Assembly: GCA_016219985.1 (NCBI GenBank) | Contig: JACRJO010000032.1 | Span: forward strand, 496,001 to 560,000 | From: Sphingobacteriales bacterium | GTDB taxonomy: Bacteria > Bacteroidota > Bacteroidia > Chitinophagales > Chitinophagaceae | Length of the DNA stretch: 64,000 bases | Reading direction: 5' to 3' | In this document: piece after piece, positions 37,554 through 45,508 of the stretch | Numbering within the stretch: the first letter of the stretch is position 1 | Layout of the letters: every line of letters starts with the position of its first letter | Program-made: the position numbers and the translations under genes | The notes under the pieces: generated by a model | The model's database searches: none | The model's input: the letters and a program-made list of their open reading frames with translations, nothing else | Told to the model about the DNA's origin: nothing

Positions 37554-38948
37554 ATGAATGAATTGCTCACATTGATGAAAAGTGAACTGGTGCTGACCGG
37601 CATCATCTTCCTTTTGCTCTTTATCAAGATCGGTAAGGGGATGAAAAATGAAACCCTGCTCCCCCTCGTACAGGTATTATTACTGGTCAACTTTATTTTC
37701 GGATTCGTTCTCAATAAGGAAGGCCGGCTCTTTGGCGATATGTTTTATACCACATCACTGATCGCTTTCCAGAAAAATATCCTGAACCTGGGCGTTTACC
37801 TGATCTCCCTGCTTTGTACCGACTGGCTGAAGAAGACCCCGCACCTGCCGGAGTTTTTCCTGCTCCTGCTTTCCGCCCTGCTGGGTATGTTCTTTATGAT
37901 CTCCAGCGCCAACCTGCTGATCTTTTACCTGTCGCTGGAGCTGGCTTCCATCCCGGTGGCCGCCATGGCAAATTTTGACCTGGATAAAAAACGGTCTGCA
38001 GAAGGCGCCATGAAGATGATCTTATCCTCCGCCTTCTCTTCCGGTATCCTGCTTTTTGGTATCTCCCTGGTCTATGGCAGTACGGGGACGATCAGCCTCC
38101 CCGAAATAGCCGGGCGCCTGGACGGGTCTACCCTGCAGGTACTGGCCTTTATATTTTTCTTTGCCGCTTTTGCATTCAAACTTTCCATCGTGCCTTTCCA
38201 TTTATGGACCGCCGATGTGTACGAGGGATCTCCCATTGCCACCACCGCCTTTCTTTCTGTTATATCCAAGGGATCGGTGGCTTTTATATTCATGACCATG
38301 CTGTACCGCGTATTCCAGCCCCTGCTGGACACCTGGTATCCTATGCTGGTGATCTTATCCATTGCCACCATGGTCATTGGGAATCTCTTTGCGCTCCGCC
38401 AGCAGAATATCAAGCGCTTCCTGGCTTTTTCCTCCATTGCGCAGGTCGGTTTTATTTTAGTGGCGGTCAGCAGCAATGACCATATGGGCAGTACGGCTGT
38501 GATCTATTTCGTGCTGGTATATATCTTTTCCAACCTGGCTGCCTTCGGCGTGGCTTCGGTCATTGCAGAACAAACCGGTAAGGAACGGATCGACGATTTT
38601 AAGGGATTCTATAAAACCAATCCCTTCCTCAGCTGGATACTGGCCCTGGCTTTGTTTTCCCTGGCCGGGGTACCGCCTACCGCGGGCTTCTTTGGTAAAT
38701 TATTCCTGCTCACAGCCGGCGGGGCAAGAGCCGCTTATTGGTTTATCACGGTGGCCGCACTGAACATGATTATTTCCCTGTATTATTACCTGCGTGTGGT
38801 AAGGGCTATGTTTATGGATAAAAATGATACCCCCATTGAGCCCCTGAAGATCAGCGCCCCGGTAAGACTCGGGATGATCATCTGTGGGGCGGGTATCATC
38901 CTGACCGGGTTGTTAAGCTGGATCTACGATTACATTCATTCATTATAA
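37554..38948 (+). CDS. nuoN: NADH-quinone oxidoreductase subunit N
   Basis: A 464-residue antiporter-like subunit next to NuoK. 'FYLSLELASIPVAAMANF', 'AAFAFKLSIVPFHLWTADVYEGSP' and 'FSSIAQVGFILVAVSS' are present with the expected Lys and Glu positions. It is the last nuo gene; a small unknown gene follows within 10 bases. Confidence 0.96.
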   Translation: MNELLTLMKSELVLTGIIFLLLFIKIGKGMKNETLLPLVQVLLLVNFIFGFVLNKEGRLFGDMFYTTSLIAFQKNILNLGVYLISLLCTDWLKKTPHLPEFFLLLLSALLGMFFMISSANLLIFYLSLELASIPVAAMANFDLDKKRSAEGAMKMILSSAFSSGILLFGISLVYGSTGTISLPEIAGRLDGSTLQVLAFIFFFAAFAFKLSIVPFHLWTADVYEGSPIATTAFLSVISKGSVAFIFMTMLYRVFQPLLDTWYPMLVILSIATMVIGNLFALRQQNIKRFLAFSSIAQVGFILVAVSSNDHMGSTAVIYFVLVYIFSNLAAFGVASVIAEQTGKERIDDFKGFYKTNPFLSWILALALFSLAGVPPTAGFFGKLFLLTAGGARAAYWFITVAALNMIISLYYYLRVVRAMFMDKNDTPIEPLKISAPVRLGMIICGAGIILTGLLSWIYDYIHSL

Positions 38949-38958
38949 GTAAGGGGCT

Positions 38959-39345
38959 ATGGCGATCAATAAAAATCATGAATTTGAAGAACTCGATGGC
39001 GTTAAATGCGGCATCGTGGAAAAGAATGTAAGTCCGGAAAGACTCGCTTTCCTGAAACCCTTGCTGGAATACAACGGGTTTACGGTGGTGGCCGTTCCCA
39101 GCCCGGCGCCCAAGGCAGCACCTGTGCCCAGGCCTGCTGAAGGAGAGGAAGCTGCCCCGGTTCCTGTGACCCCGACCCCGCCCGAAACCTACACCGTTGG
39201 CGTAACCGATTATACCTTTAATACGATCAATGCGCTTTACGGAAGACTGCTCAAAACAAAAGGGGGCCATACCGTAACCCCCGCCTACTGGCAGCAGAAG
39301 GAGTCAGAGAGCCACGATGAGATCCCCTACTACGAGCATCCATAA
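38959..39345 (+). CDS. Hypothetical protein co-encoded with nuo operon, 128 residues
   Basis: A soluble protein with two segments, 'FEELDGVKCGIVEKNVSPER' (residues 9-28) and 'YTVGVTDYTFNTINALYGRL' (about 78-97), joined by a Pro/Ala/Val-rich linker at about residues 46-75. The C-terminus 'YWQQKESESHDEIPYYEH' is polar. No signal peptide, membrane helix or metal site. It begins 10 bases after nuoN and precedes a terminator, so it belongs to the nuo transcript. Function unknown; an assembly or accessory role for complex I is a guess from position only. Confidence 0.75.
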   Translation: MAINKNHEFEELDGVKCGIVEKNVSPERLAFLKPLLEYNGFTVVAVPSPAPKAAPVPRPAEGEEAAPVPVTPTPPETYTVGVTDYTFNTINALYGRLLKTKGGHTVTPAYWQQKESESHDEIPYYEHP

Positions 39346-39375
39346 TAAATGCAGATACCAGTTTATCATTGATTT

Positions 39376-39399
39376 AGCCCGGAAAACCCGGGCTTTCTT
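39376..39399 (+). terminator. Rho-independent terminator of the nuo operon
   Basis: AGCCCGG and CCGGGCT pair around AAAAC and are followed by TTCTTC. It lies 30 bases after the stop codon of the 128-residue gene. Confidence 0.75.
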
Positions 39400-39501
39400 C
39401 ATGTTATTCACTGACCAGAATCAGGATTTCCGCTGACCTGTGTTTCCGCTTGCAGACCGGTTAAGCTTTAACTATGCAGAGCATTAAAAGCTTATTAAAT
39501 T

Positions 39502-42264
39502 ATGGCAACAAAAACAAAAACCGGAAAGTATGTGTACTTCTTCGGCGGCGGCAAGGCCGACGGAAACGAATCAATGAAAAACCTGCTGGGTGGCAAGGGT
39601 GCGAACCTGGCTGAAATGGCAGGTCATCCCAAACTGAAATTACCGGTACCCCCGGGTTTCACCGTTACCACTGAAGTCTGTACGTATTATTATGCGAATA
39701 AGAAAACCTATCCCAAATCCCTGAACGCACAGGTAAAAGAGTCCCTCGAACGAATGGAAAAACTCACCGGCAAGAAATTTGGTGATGAGAAAAATCCCCT
39801 CCTGCTTTCTGTCCGCTCCGGCGCCCGCAAGAGCATGCCCGGCATGATGGAAACCGTACTCAACGTGGGGCTGAACGAAAACACGATCAAGGGAGTGATC
39901 GCCCAGAGTGGCGATCCCCGTTTTGCCTATGACGCATACCGCCGCCTGATCATGATGTATGCCGATGTGGTAATGGAAAAAGCCGCCGGTATCGAGCCGA
40001 AAGGGGGCAAGGGGATCCGTAAAGTCCTGGATGAAAAACTGGAACATATCAAACATACAAAGGGATATGCCAGTGATACAGACCTGACCGCTGAGGAGCT
40101 GAAAGAACTGGTGAAGGATTACAAAAAGACGGTGAAAAAAGTACTGGGCAAGGAATTCCCCGATGACCCGTATGAGCAAATGTGGGGTGGTATCGGCGCC
40201 GTATTCGCCAGCTGGAACGGGAAACGCGCCATTGAATACCGCCGCATAGAAAAAATACCGCATGAATGGGGGACTGCCGTAAATGTGCAGGCCATGGTAT
40301 TTGGCAATATGGGCAATGACAGTTGTACCGGCGTGGCTTTTACCCGGAATCCCGGCAGTGGTGAAAATAAATTCTATGGCGAATACCTGGTAAATGCGCA
40401 GGGAGAAGACGTGGTGGCCGGTATCCGGACTCCTGCTCCCGTGAATGAATACTCGAAAAATGCCCAGAGTGAGCACTTTACCGCATTGGAAAAACTGATG
40501 CCGGTACAGTACAAGGAACTGTTCAATATCCAGCGTAAACTGGAAAAACACTACCACGACATGCAGGACATTGAGTTTACCATTGAAAAAGGAAAACTCT
40601 ATATGCTGCAGTGCCGCGTGGGTAAACGCAATGGTGTGGCCGCCGTCCGGATGGCTACCGAGATGTATAAAGAAAAACTGATCGATGCGAAAACGGCGAT
40701 CATGCGGGTAGGGCCCAACCAGCTGGTGGAATTATTACTGCCGATGCTGGATCCCAAAGCAGAGCTGACCGCTCCTGTTATTGCCAAGGGGTTGCCGGCT
40801 GGTCCTGGTGGCGCCAAAGGCCGTGTGGTCTTCTCTTCCGCAGAAGCAGTGGAATGGGCCTCCCGCGGTGAGAAAGTGATCCTGGTAAGGGAAGAAACCT
40901 CTCCCGAAGATGTGGACGGTATGCACAAAGCACAGGCCATCCTCACCACCAAGGGAGGTATGACTTCTCACGCCGCCCTCGTAGCCCGTGGCTGGGGGAA
41001 ATGCTGTATCGTGGGTTGCGGTGATATTGAGATACACACCGATGCCAAAAACTTTCACGCAAAGAACGGCGTGGTGATCAAAGAAGGTGACTGGATCAGC
41101 TTAAACGGAACCAAGGGGCTCGTATATGAAGGAAGCATGGCGCTGGTGGATATTGATATTGATAAGAACCAGTCTTACAAAGACCTGATGAAGCTGGTGG
41201 ATAAGATCAAACAGATCGGGGTAAGGGCCAATGCGGAGACACCGCTTGATGCCACCCATGCCGTGAAGTTCGGCGCCGAAGGAATCGGCTTATTCCGTAC
41301 CGAGCACATGTTCTACGGGGAAGGCAGCGAAGAACCCCTGTTCCAGCTGCGTAAAATGATCGTAAGCAAGACTGAAAAAGAAAGAAGGGAAGCCCTGAAT
41401 GGCCTGTTTAAATATGTGAAAAAGGATGTGAAAGACACCCTGGGCGTGATGAACGGGTATCCTGTCACCATCCGCCTGCTCGATCCCCCGCTGCATGAAT
41501 TTGTTCCCCATGATAAGGAAAAACTGAAACAACTCAGCAAGGAACTCGGCATCAGCATGGGTATGCTGAACAGGAGGGTGCTGGCCTTACACGAAAACAA
41601 CCCGATGCTGGGACACCGCGGGGTACGGCTGGGTATCAGTTATCCCGAGATCACGGAAATGCAGGTACGCGCCATTTTTGAAGCAACGGCCGAACTCCTC
41701 AAAGCAGGTAAGAAAGCCTTCCCGGAGATCATGGTGCCCGTTACCGTTATTGCCAATGAGCTGCGTCACCAGAAAGAGATCGTGGACCAGGTGTATAAGG
41801 AAGTATGCGAGAAATTCGGTATGAAGAAGATCCCTTATCTCTATGGCACGATGATCGAAACACCAAGGGCCGCCCTCCGCGCTGAATATATGGCCAATGT
41901 AGCCGATTTCTTCAGCTTTGGGACTAATGACCTCACCCAGATGAGTTTTGGGTTCAGCCGCGATGATATCGGTGGTTTCTTACCCAAATACCTCGACCTG
42001 AAGATCCTCCCCGATGATCCTTTCCAGACCATTGACCAGGAAGGTATCGGTCAGTTGATCAAGGCCGGTACGGAAAGAGGCCGTATCACCAAGCCGCACC
42101 TGAAGGTGGGTATCTGCGGAGAACACGGTGGTGATCCCGAAAGCGTGAAGTTCTGTCACCGTATCGGTATGAACTATGTGAGCTGTTCTCCCTTCCGGGT
42201 ACCGATCGCCCGTCTCGCAGCAGCGCAAGCGGCGATTGAAAGTCCGAAAAAGAAGAAAAAATAA
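39502..42264 (+). CDS. ppdK: Pyruvate, phosphate dikinase
   Basis: A 920-residue enzyme interconverting pyruvate + ATP + Pi and PEP + AMP + PPi. It has the N-terminal ATP-grasp domain ('NLLGGKGANLAEM', 'SVRSGARKSMPGMM'), the phosphohistidine domain with the catalytic His in 'GGMTSHAALVARG' near residue 490, and the C-terminal PEP/pyruvate domain with 'GLFRTEHMF', 'FGTNDLTQM' and the active-site Cys region 'NYVSCSPFRVPIARL'. With PFOR encoded at the right end of the window it fits a reversible, PPi-linked lower glycolysis (inference). Ends in a Lys-rich tail. Confidence 0.97.
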   Translation: MATKTKTGKYVYFFGGGKADGNESMKNLLGGKGANLAEMAGHPKLKLPVPPGFTVTTEVCTYYYANKKTYPKSLNAQVKESLERMEKLTGKKFGDEKNPLLLSVRSGARKSMPGMMETVLNVGLNENTIKGVIAQSGDPRFAYDAYRRLIMMYADVVMEKAAGIEPKGGKGIRKVLDEKLEHIKHTKGYASDTDLTAEELKELVKDYKKTVKKVLGKEFPDDPYEQMWGGIGAVFASWNGKRAIEYRRIEKIPHEWGTAVNVQAMVFGNMGNDSCTGVAFTRNPGSGENKFYGEYLVNAQGEDVVAGIRTPAPVNEYSKNAQSEHFTALEKLMPVQYKELFNIQRKLEKHYHDMQDIEFTIEKGKLYMLQCRVGKRNGVAAVRMATEMYKEKLIDAKTAIMRVGPNQLVELLLPMLDPKAELTAPVIAKGLPAGPGGAKGRVVFSSAEAVEWASRGEKVILVREETSPEDVDGMHKAQAILTTKGGMTSHAALVARGWGKCCIVGCGDIEIHTDAKNFHAKNGVVIKEGDWISLNGTKGLVYEGSMALVDIDIDKNQSYKDLMKLVDKIKQIGVRANAETPLDATHAVKFGAEGIGLFRTEHMFYGEGSEEPLFQLRKMIVSKTEKERREALNGLFKYVKKDVKDTLGVMNGYPVTIRLLDPPLHEFVPHDKEKLKQLSKELGISMGMLNRRVLALHENNPMLGHRGVRLGISYPEITEMQVRAIFEATAELLKAGKKAFPEIMVPVTVIANELRHQKEIVDQVYKEVCEKFGMKKIPYLYGTMIETPRAALRAEYMANVADFFSFGTNDLTQMSFGFSRDDIGGFLPKYLDLKILPDDPFQTIDQEGIGQLIKAGTERGRITKPHLKVGICGEHGGDPESVKFCHRIGMNYVSCSPFRVPIARLAAAQAAIESPKKKKK

Positions 42265-42294
42265 TTTTTCTCTTCCGCTATAATCCGATAGAAA

Positions 42295-42322
42295 CGAGCC
42301 TGTCCATTCCTGGATAGGCTCG
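42295..42322 (+). terminator. Strong stem-loop after ppdK
   Basis: CGAGCCTGTCC and GGATAGGCTCG pair over 11 bases (one G-T) around the loop ATTCCT. No T run follows on the plus strand. Its sequence resembles the hairpin at 44219-44248 on the other side of the AT-rich cassette. Confidence 0.6.
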
Positions 42323-42372
42323 TTCGCTAATTAGGAATAATACTTATATTTACTACAAAATTGATTTACCAA

Positions 42373-43551
42373 ATGATAATAAGCAAGATCAAATTAATAA
42401 ATTGGAAAAACTTCCAACAAGTTGATGTAAACTTAAAAAGTAGAGCATTTGTAGTAGGTGCTAACGCATCTGGAAAATCAAATTTTCTTGACGCAATTAG
42501 ATTCATGAGAGACATAGTAAAACAAGCTGGTGGGCTACAATTTGCAGTTGAACAACGTGGTGGTGTTTCAAAAATCAGATGTCTCGCTGCGCGACAAATT
42601 TCATATGTTGGAATCGAAATCCACTTATCAGAAGATGAGAAATCAGTTAAGCCAATATGGAAGTATTCTCTCGCTTTTAAACATTCCGGGGGAGGCATTT
42701 TTGCTAAGCAAGCTACAATTGTGTATGAAAATGTTCTTGATATAAACGGCAAATCAATTTTAAATAGAAGCGAAGATGATCAACAAACCGAAGATTCTGA
42801 AACACTTAAATTCACATTTTTAGAGCAACCGAATTCAAATAAAAGATTCAGAGATATCTATCACTTTTTTCAAGAAATCCAATATCTACACATTGTACCT
42901 CAATTAATACGAGACTCTGACTCTTATATGTTAGCAACAAATAAAGAAGATTTTTATGGAAGAAACCTCTTAGAGAGGATGGATAAAACTAACATTAAAA
43001 CAAGAGACTCCTTTTTAAAAAGAATTAATGAAGTACTTCAGTTAGCTGTTCCTCAATTAAAAAATATTGAATTTAAAAAAGACAAAAGTGGCATACCACA
43101 TTTAGAAGCAACATACGAACATTGGAGAGCCAAAGGTGCTAAGCAACAGGAGTCACAATTCTCTGACGGAACATTGCGTTTGATCGGATTTATGTGGGCA
43201 CTTCTAGATGGCCAAGAAACTATTTTACTAGAAGAGCCTGAGCTTTATCTACACTCTGCAATTGTACAGCAACTACCGGAATTTATTTATAAGCTTCAGA
43301 GAAGAAAAGGGCGAATTCGTCAGGTTATTATATCAACGCACAGCTACGACATTTTGAACAGTCCAGGAATAGGAGGAAATGAAACAATTGTTCTTTCTCC
43401 AACTAAGGAAGGCACACGCATAGACACTGCCATAGAAATGAATGATGTTAAAGATTATTTAGAAGCTGGCTTATCAATCGCCGAGGCCGTAATCCCCAAA
43501 GTCGCCCCCAAAAACATCCAACAAATCCTTCAACTAAAAGATCGAGATTAA
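42373..43551 (+). CDS. AAA family ATPase (AAA_21/OLD-like), putative defence ATPase
   Basis: A 392-residue ABC-type/OLD-like ATPase. Walker A 'GANASGKSN' is at residues 29-37 after the typical 'IISKIKLINWKNFQQV' start; an ABC-like signature occurs as 'FSDGTLRLIGF', Walker B as 'TILLEEPELYLH' and an H-loop as 'VIISTHSYDIL'. There is no coiled coil of SMC length and no nuclease domain in this chain. The ATG at 42373 was chosen over TTG 42361. Codon use and base composition are strongly AT-rich compared with all neighbours, suggesting horizontal acquisition. It abuts the next gene without spacing. The ATPase + small Toprim-like partner layout recalls AbiL, PARIS and RloAB-type modules; exact family is not assigned. 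Confidence 0.82.
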   Translation: MIISKIKLINWKNFQQVDVNLKSRAFVVGANASGKSNFLDAIRFMRDIVKQAGGLQFAVEQRGGVSKIRCLAARQISYVGIEIHLSEDEKSVKPIWKYSLAFKHSGGGIFAKQATIVYENVLDINGKSILNRSEDDQQTEDSETLKFTFLEQPNSNKRFRDIYHFFQEIQYLHIVPQLIRDSDSYMLATNKEDFYGRNLLERMDKTNIKTRDSFLKRINEVLQLAVPQLKNIEFKKDKSGIPHLEATYEHWRAKGAKQQESQFSDGTLRLIGFMWALLDGQETILLEEPELYLHSAIVQQLPEFIYKLQRRKGRIRQVIISTHSYDILNSPGIGGNETIVLSPTKEGTRIDTAIEMNDVKDYLEAGLSIAEAVIPKVAPKNIQQILQLKDRD

Positions 43552-44166
43552 ATGAAAATTGACATCGCAGGAGAAGACCCAGTTACGCAAGCAGTCATTG
43601 AAAGGCTATTAACTGAATACAGAGATGACCTAACAATAAACAATAAATTTCCAGTACGAGGTGGGCAAATTAAAATTTTTGCGCCGAAATACAACAAACT
43701 TAAAAGCCCAATTTTTCTATTGACTGACCTTGATGGCTATAATTGTCCACCAGAATTGATTAGGGATTGGTTTGGTAGTACACAAATTAGTGATGACTTA
43801 TTATTTAGAATTGCCCAAGACGAAGCAGAATCTTGGTTGATGTCTGACATTGAAGGTTTTGCAAAGTGGTTAGAAATTGACACTAATCTTATCCCCAAAA
43901 CAAAAATGATTGATAAAAAGAAAGGGATTTTTGAGATTAGATTTCCATATAAGCCAAGCCTTTTTTTAATGAATAAACTAGCAATAAATTCAAGAAATAA
44001 AGATTTAAAAGACGCTCTTTCTCCATTAAAGGGCGCAAAGAAAGGGCCTGCATACAATAGTACTATCCTATCATTCATTTATAAAAGCTGGAATATAAAA
44101 AACGCTGTAAAAAATTCCTATAGCCTTTCTGTTACTATTGAAAGACTTGTTGATTTTAAAAAATAG
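43552..44166 (+). CDS. DUF4276-like / Toprim-like partner of the AAA ATPase
   Basis: A 204-residue protein whose ATG follows directly on the stop of the ATPase gene. It shows a Toprim-like pattern: an early Glu ('IAGEDPVTQAVIERLL', E8), a DxD in 'LLTDLDGYNCP' (D59, D61), and a conserved-looking acidic 'AQDEAESWLMSD' (E91, E93). From memory, similar proteins with 'ExESWL.aD' are paired with AAA ATPases in many bacteria and are considered nuclease effectors. The AT-rich composition is the same as in the ATPase gene. Nuclease activity is inferred; an alternative is a purely structural partner. Confidence 0.7.
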   Translation: MKIDIAGEDPVTQAVIERLLTEYRDDLTINNKFPVRGGQIKIFAPKYNKLKSPIFLLTDLDGYNCPPELIRDWFGSTQISDDLLFRIAQDEAESWLMSDIEGFAKWLEIDTNLIPKTKMIDKKKGIFEIRFPYKPSLFLMNKLAINSRNKDLKDALSPLKGAKKGPAYNSTILSFIYKSWNIKNAVKNSYSLSVTIERLVDFKK

Positions 44167-44218
44167 AACTTATCAATAAAATTAATTATTTTACAATAAC
44201 CCCAAGAATGTAGACAAA

Positions 44219-44248
44219 ACAGCCTGTGACTTTCCTGTCACAGGCTGT
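44219..44248 (-). terminator. Perfect hairpin between the AT-rich cassette and the hya operon
   Basis: ACAGCCTGTGAC and GTCACAGGCTGT are exact reverse complements around TTTCCT. On the minus strand it is followed by TTTTGTC, so it most likely terminates the hya operon; it may also act on the plus-strand cassette transcript. Confidence 0.75.
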
Positions 44249-44275
44249 GAGCTTTGCTTGCTACGAATGCTTATG

Positions 44276-44761
44276 TTATCGACTTGTTACTGTAGCCGTT
44301 TCAGGTGACAGGCGGACCGCCAGCTCGGTGACCTTGTTGAGCAGTTCCGGCATGGCCGCTTCCACTTCTTCCGTCATTTCAACTCCCTGTTGCTGGATAT
44401 ATTCAATGCTCACCACGAATAAATAGATCTCCGGGATCTTATCCAGCAGCTGCAGGGAGCTCATCATATCCTTTAACCCGATATCATGCGTGCTCATGGA
44501 TTTGGGGAAATCCGAAGCGAAACGCGGCTTGATAAGCCGGATCGTACCGGCTTTCTGCCCGTCCAGCGTGGCATCCACCAGGATCACCCGGGGATATTTC
44601 TCAAAATATTCCAGCAGGTGAAAACCACCTGTGCCCCCGTCCACCACATCCACATAGCCGGGGAGCCCGGAGGACATCAGCTTCTGGGCCGCATGTACTC
44701 CCACCCCCTCGTCTCCCATGAGGTAATTCCCCACTCCCATGATCAGCAGTCTTTCTTCCAT
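44276..44761 (-). CDS. hyaD: Hydrogenase maturation protease
   Basis: A 161-residue endopeptidase of the HyaD/HupD/HybD family that removes the C-terminal tail of the hydrogenase large subunit after nickel insertion. The start 'LLIMGVGNYLMGDEGVGVHA' and the three nickel-sensing residues E18, D63 ('LVDATLDG') and H92 ('STHDIGL') are present. It ends the hyaABCD operon, 5 bases after hyaC. Confidence 0.92.
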   Translation of the reverse strand: MEERLLIMGVGNYLMGDEGVGVHAAQKLMSSGLPGYVDVVDGGTGGFHLLEYFEKYPRVILVDATLDGQKAGTIRLIKPRFASDFPKSMSTHDIGLKDMMSSLQLLDKIPEIYLFVVSIEYIQQQGVEMTEEVEAAMPELLNKVTELAVRLSPETATVTSR

Positions 44762-44766
44762 ACAGA

Positions 44767-45492
44767 TTAAGATTTAGGTGGTTCATTCGGTAATTCCATG
44801 TGCTTGTCAAATACATCATCCTCAATAAACTTCCATCCGCCTCCCATGCTGGAAATTTCCCCGCGGCCTTCCACATAGTCATGATAGAAGATCAGGTACA
44901 CATGGATCACCGCAAAGAGAATAAAAAACCACATGGTCCAGTGGTGCACCTGGCGCAGGAAAATATCGCCCCCGAACATGGCAGACACCCAGGAAAACAG
45001 GCTGGGAAACCACCAGCCGGTGCTCATGGAGGCATACAGGCCAAAACCGGTTAAACACTGCAGCAGGAAAGCGAGGAATGTGAAGAAATAGATGATCCCC
45101 GCCATCGCGTTATGTCCCACACTCATGTGTTCCTTGCCGCGCAGCATCAGGATATCCATTTTGAATACCTGCCACATTTCCCGGAAGAAATGCCGTGAGG
45201 TCGGTATGAACTGTTTCCAGTTGGCGTATTTATTGCCTACAAACCCCCAGTAAATGCGGAACAGGAAATTAAAGAAGAAAATATACGAAGCGATAAAGTG
45301 GATGGTGCGCACCCATCCCATCGTGAACTGGTCTCCCGCTTCTCTTGAGCTTTGTATTGTCAGCGGGTCGGCTATAAAGAAACCCGTGGCGATCAGCACC
45401 AGGATCACCAGCGCATTCAGCCAGTGGTAAATGCGTACGGGTTGTTCCCACACATAGACCCGCCGCAGTTTCGGACTATTTACGTTTGCCAT
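44767..45492 (-). CDS. hyaC: Ni/Fe-hydrogenase b-type cytochrome subunit
   Basis: A 241-residue membrane cytochrome b that anchors the periplasmic hydrogenase and passes electrons to the quinone pool. Four helices carry His candidates for two haems ('RIYHWLNALVILVLIATGFF', 'TIHFIASYIFFFNFLFRIYW', 'GHNAMAGIIYFFTFLAF', 'HHWTMWFFILFAVIHVYLIFYH'). The start was set at 'MANVNSPKLRR' (45492); the longer frame would overlap hyaB and lacks protein character. It lies 16 bases after hyaB. Confidence 0.93.
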   Translation of the reverse strand: MANVNSPKLRRVYVWEQPVRIYHWLNALVILVLIATGFFIADPLTIQSSREAGDQFTMGWVRTIHFIASYIFFFNFLFRIYWGFVGNKYANWKQFIPTSRHFFREMWQVFKMDILMLRGKEHMSVGHNAMAGIIYFFTFLAFLLQCLTGFGLYASMSTGWWFPSLFSWVSAMFGGDIFLRQVHHWTMWFFILFAVIHVYLIFYHDYVEGRGEISSMGGGWKFIEDDVFDKHMELPNEPPKS

Positions 45493-45508
45493 ACAATTTT
45501 TTTTAAGG

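Noticed and set aside
42373..43551. RecF or SMC-type housekeeping ATPase
   Set aside because: Length, lack of a coiled coil, AT-rich composition and the abutting Toprim-like partner fit defence-type AAA ATPases better.
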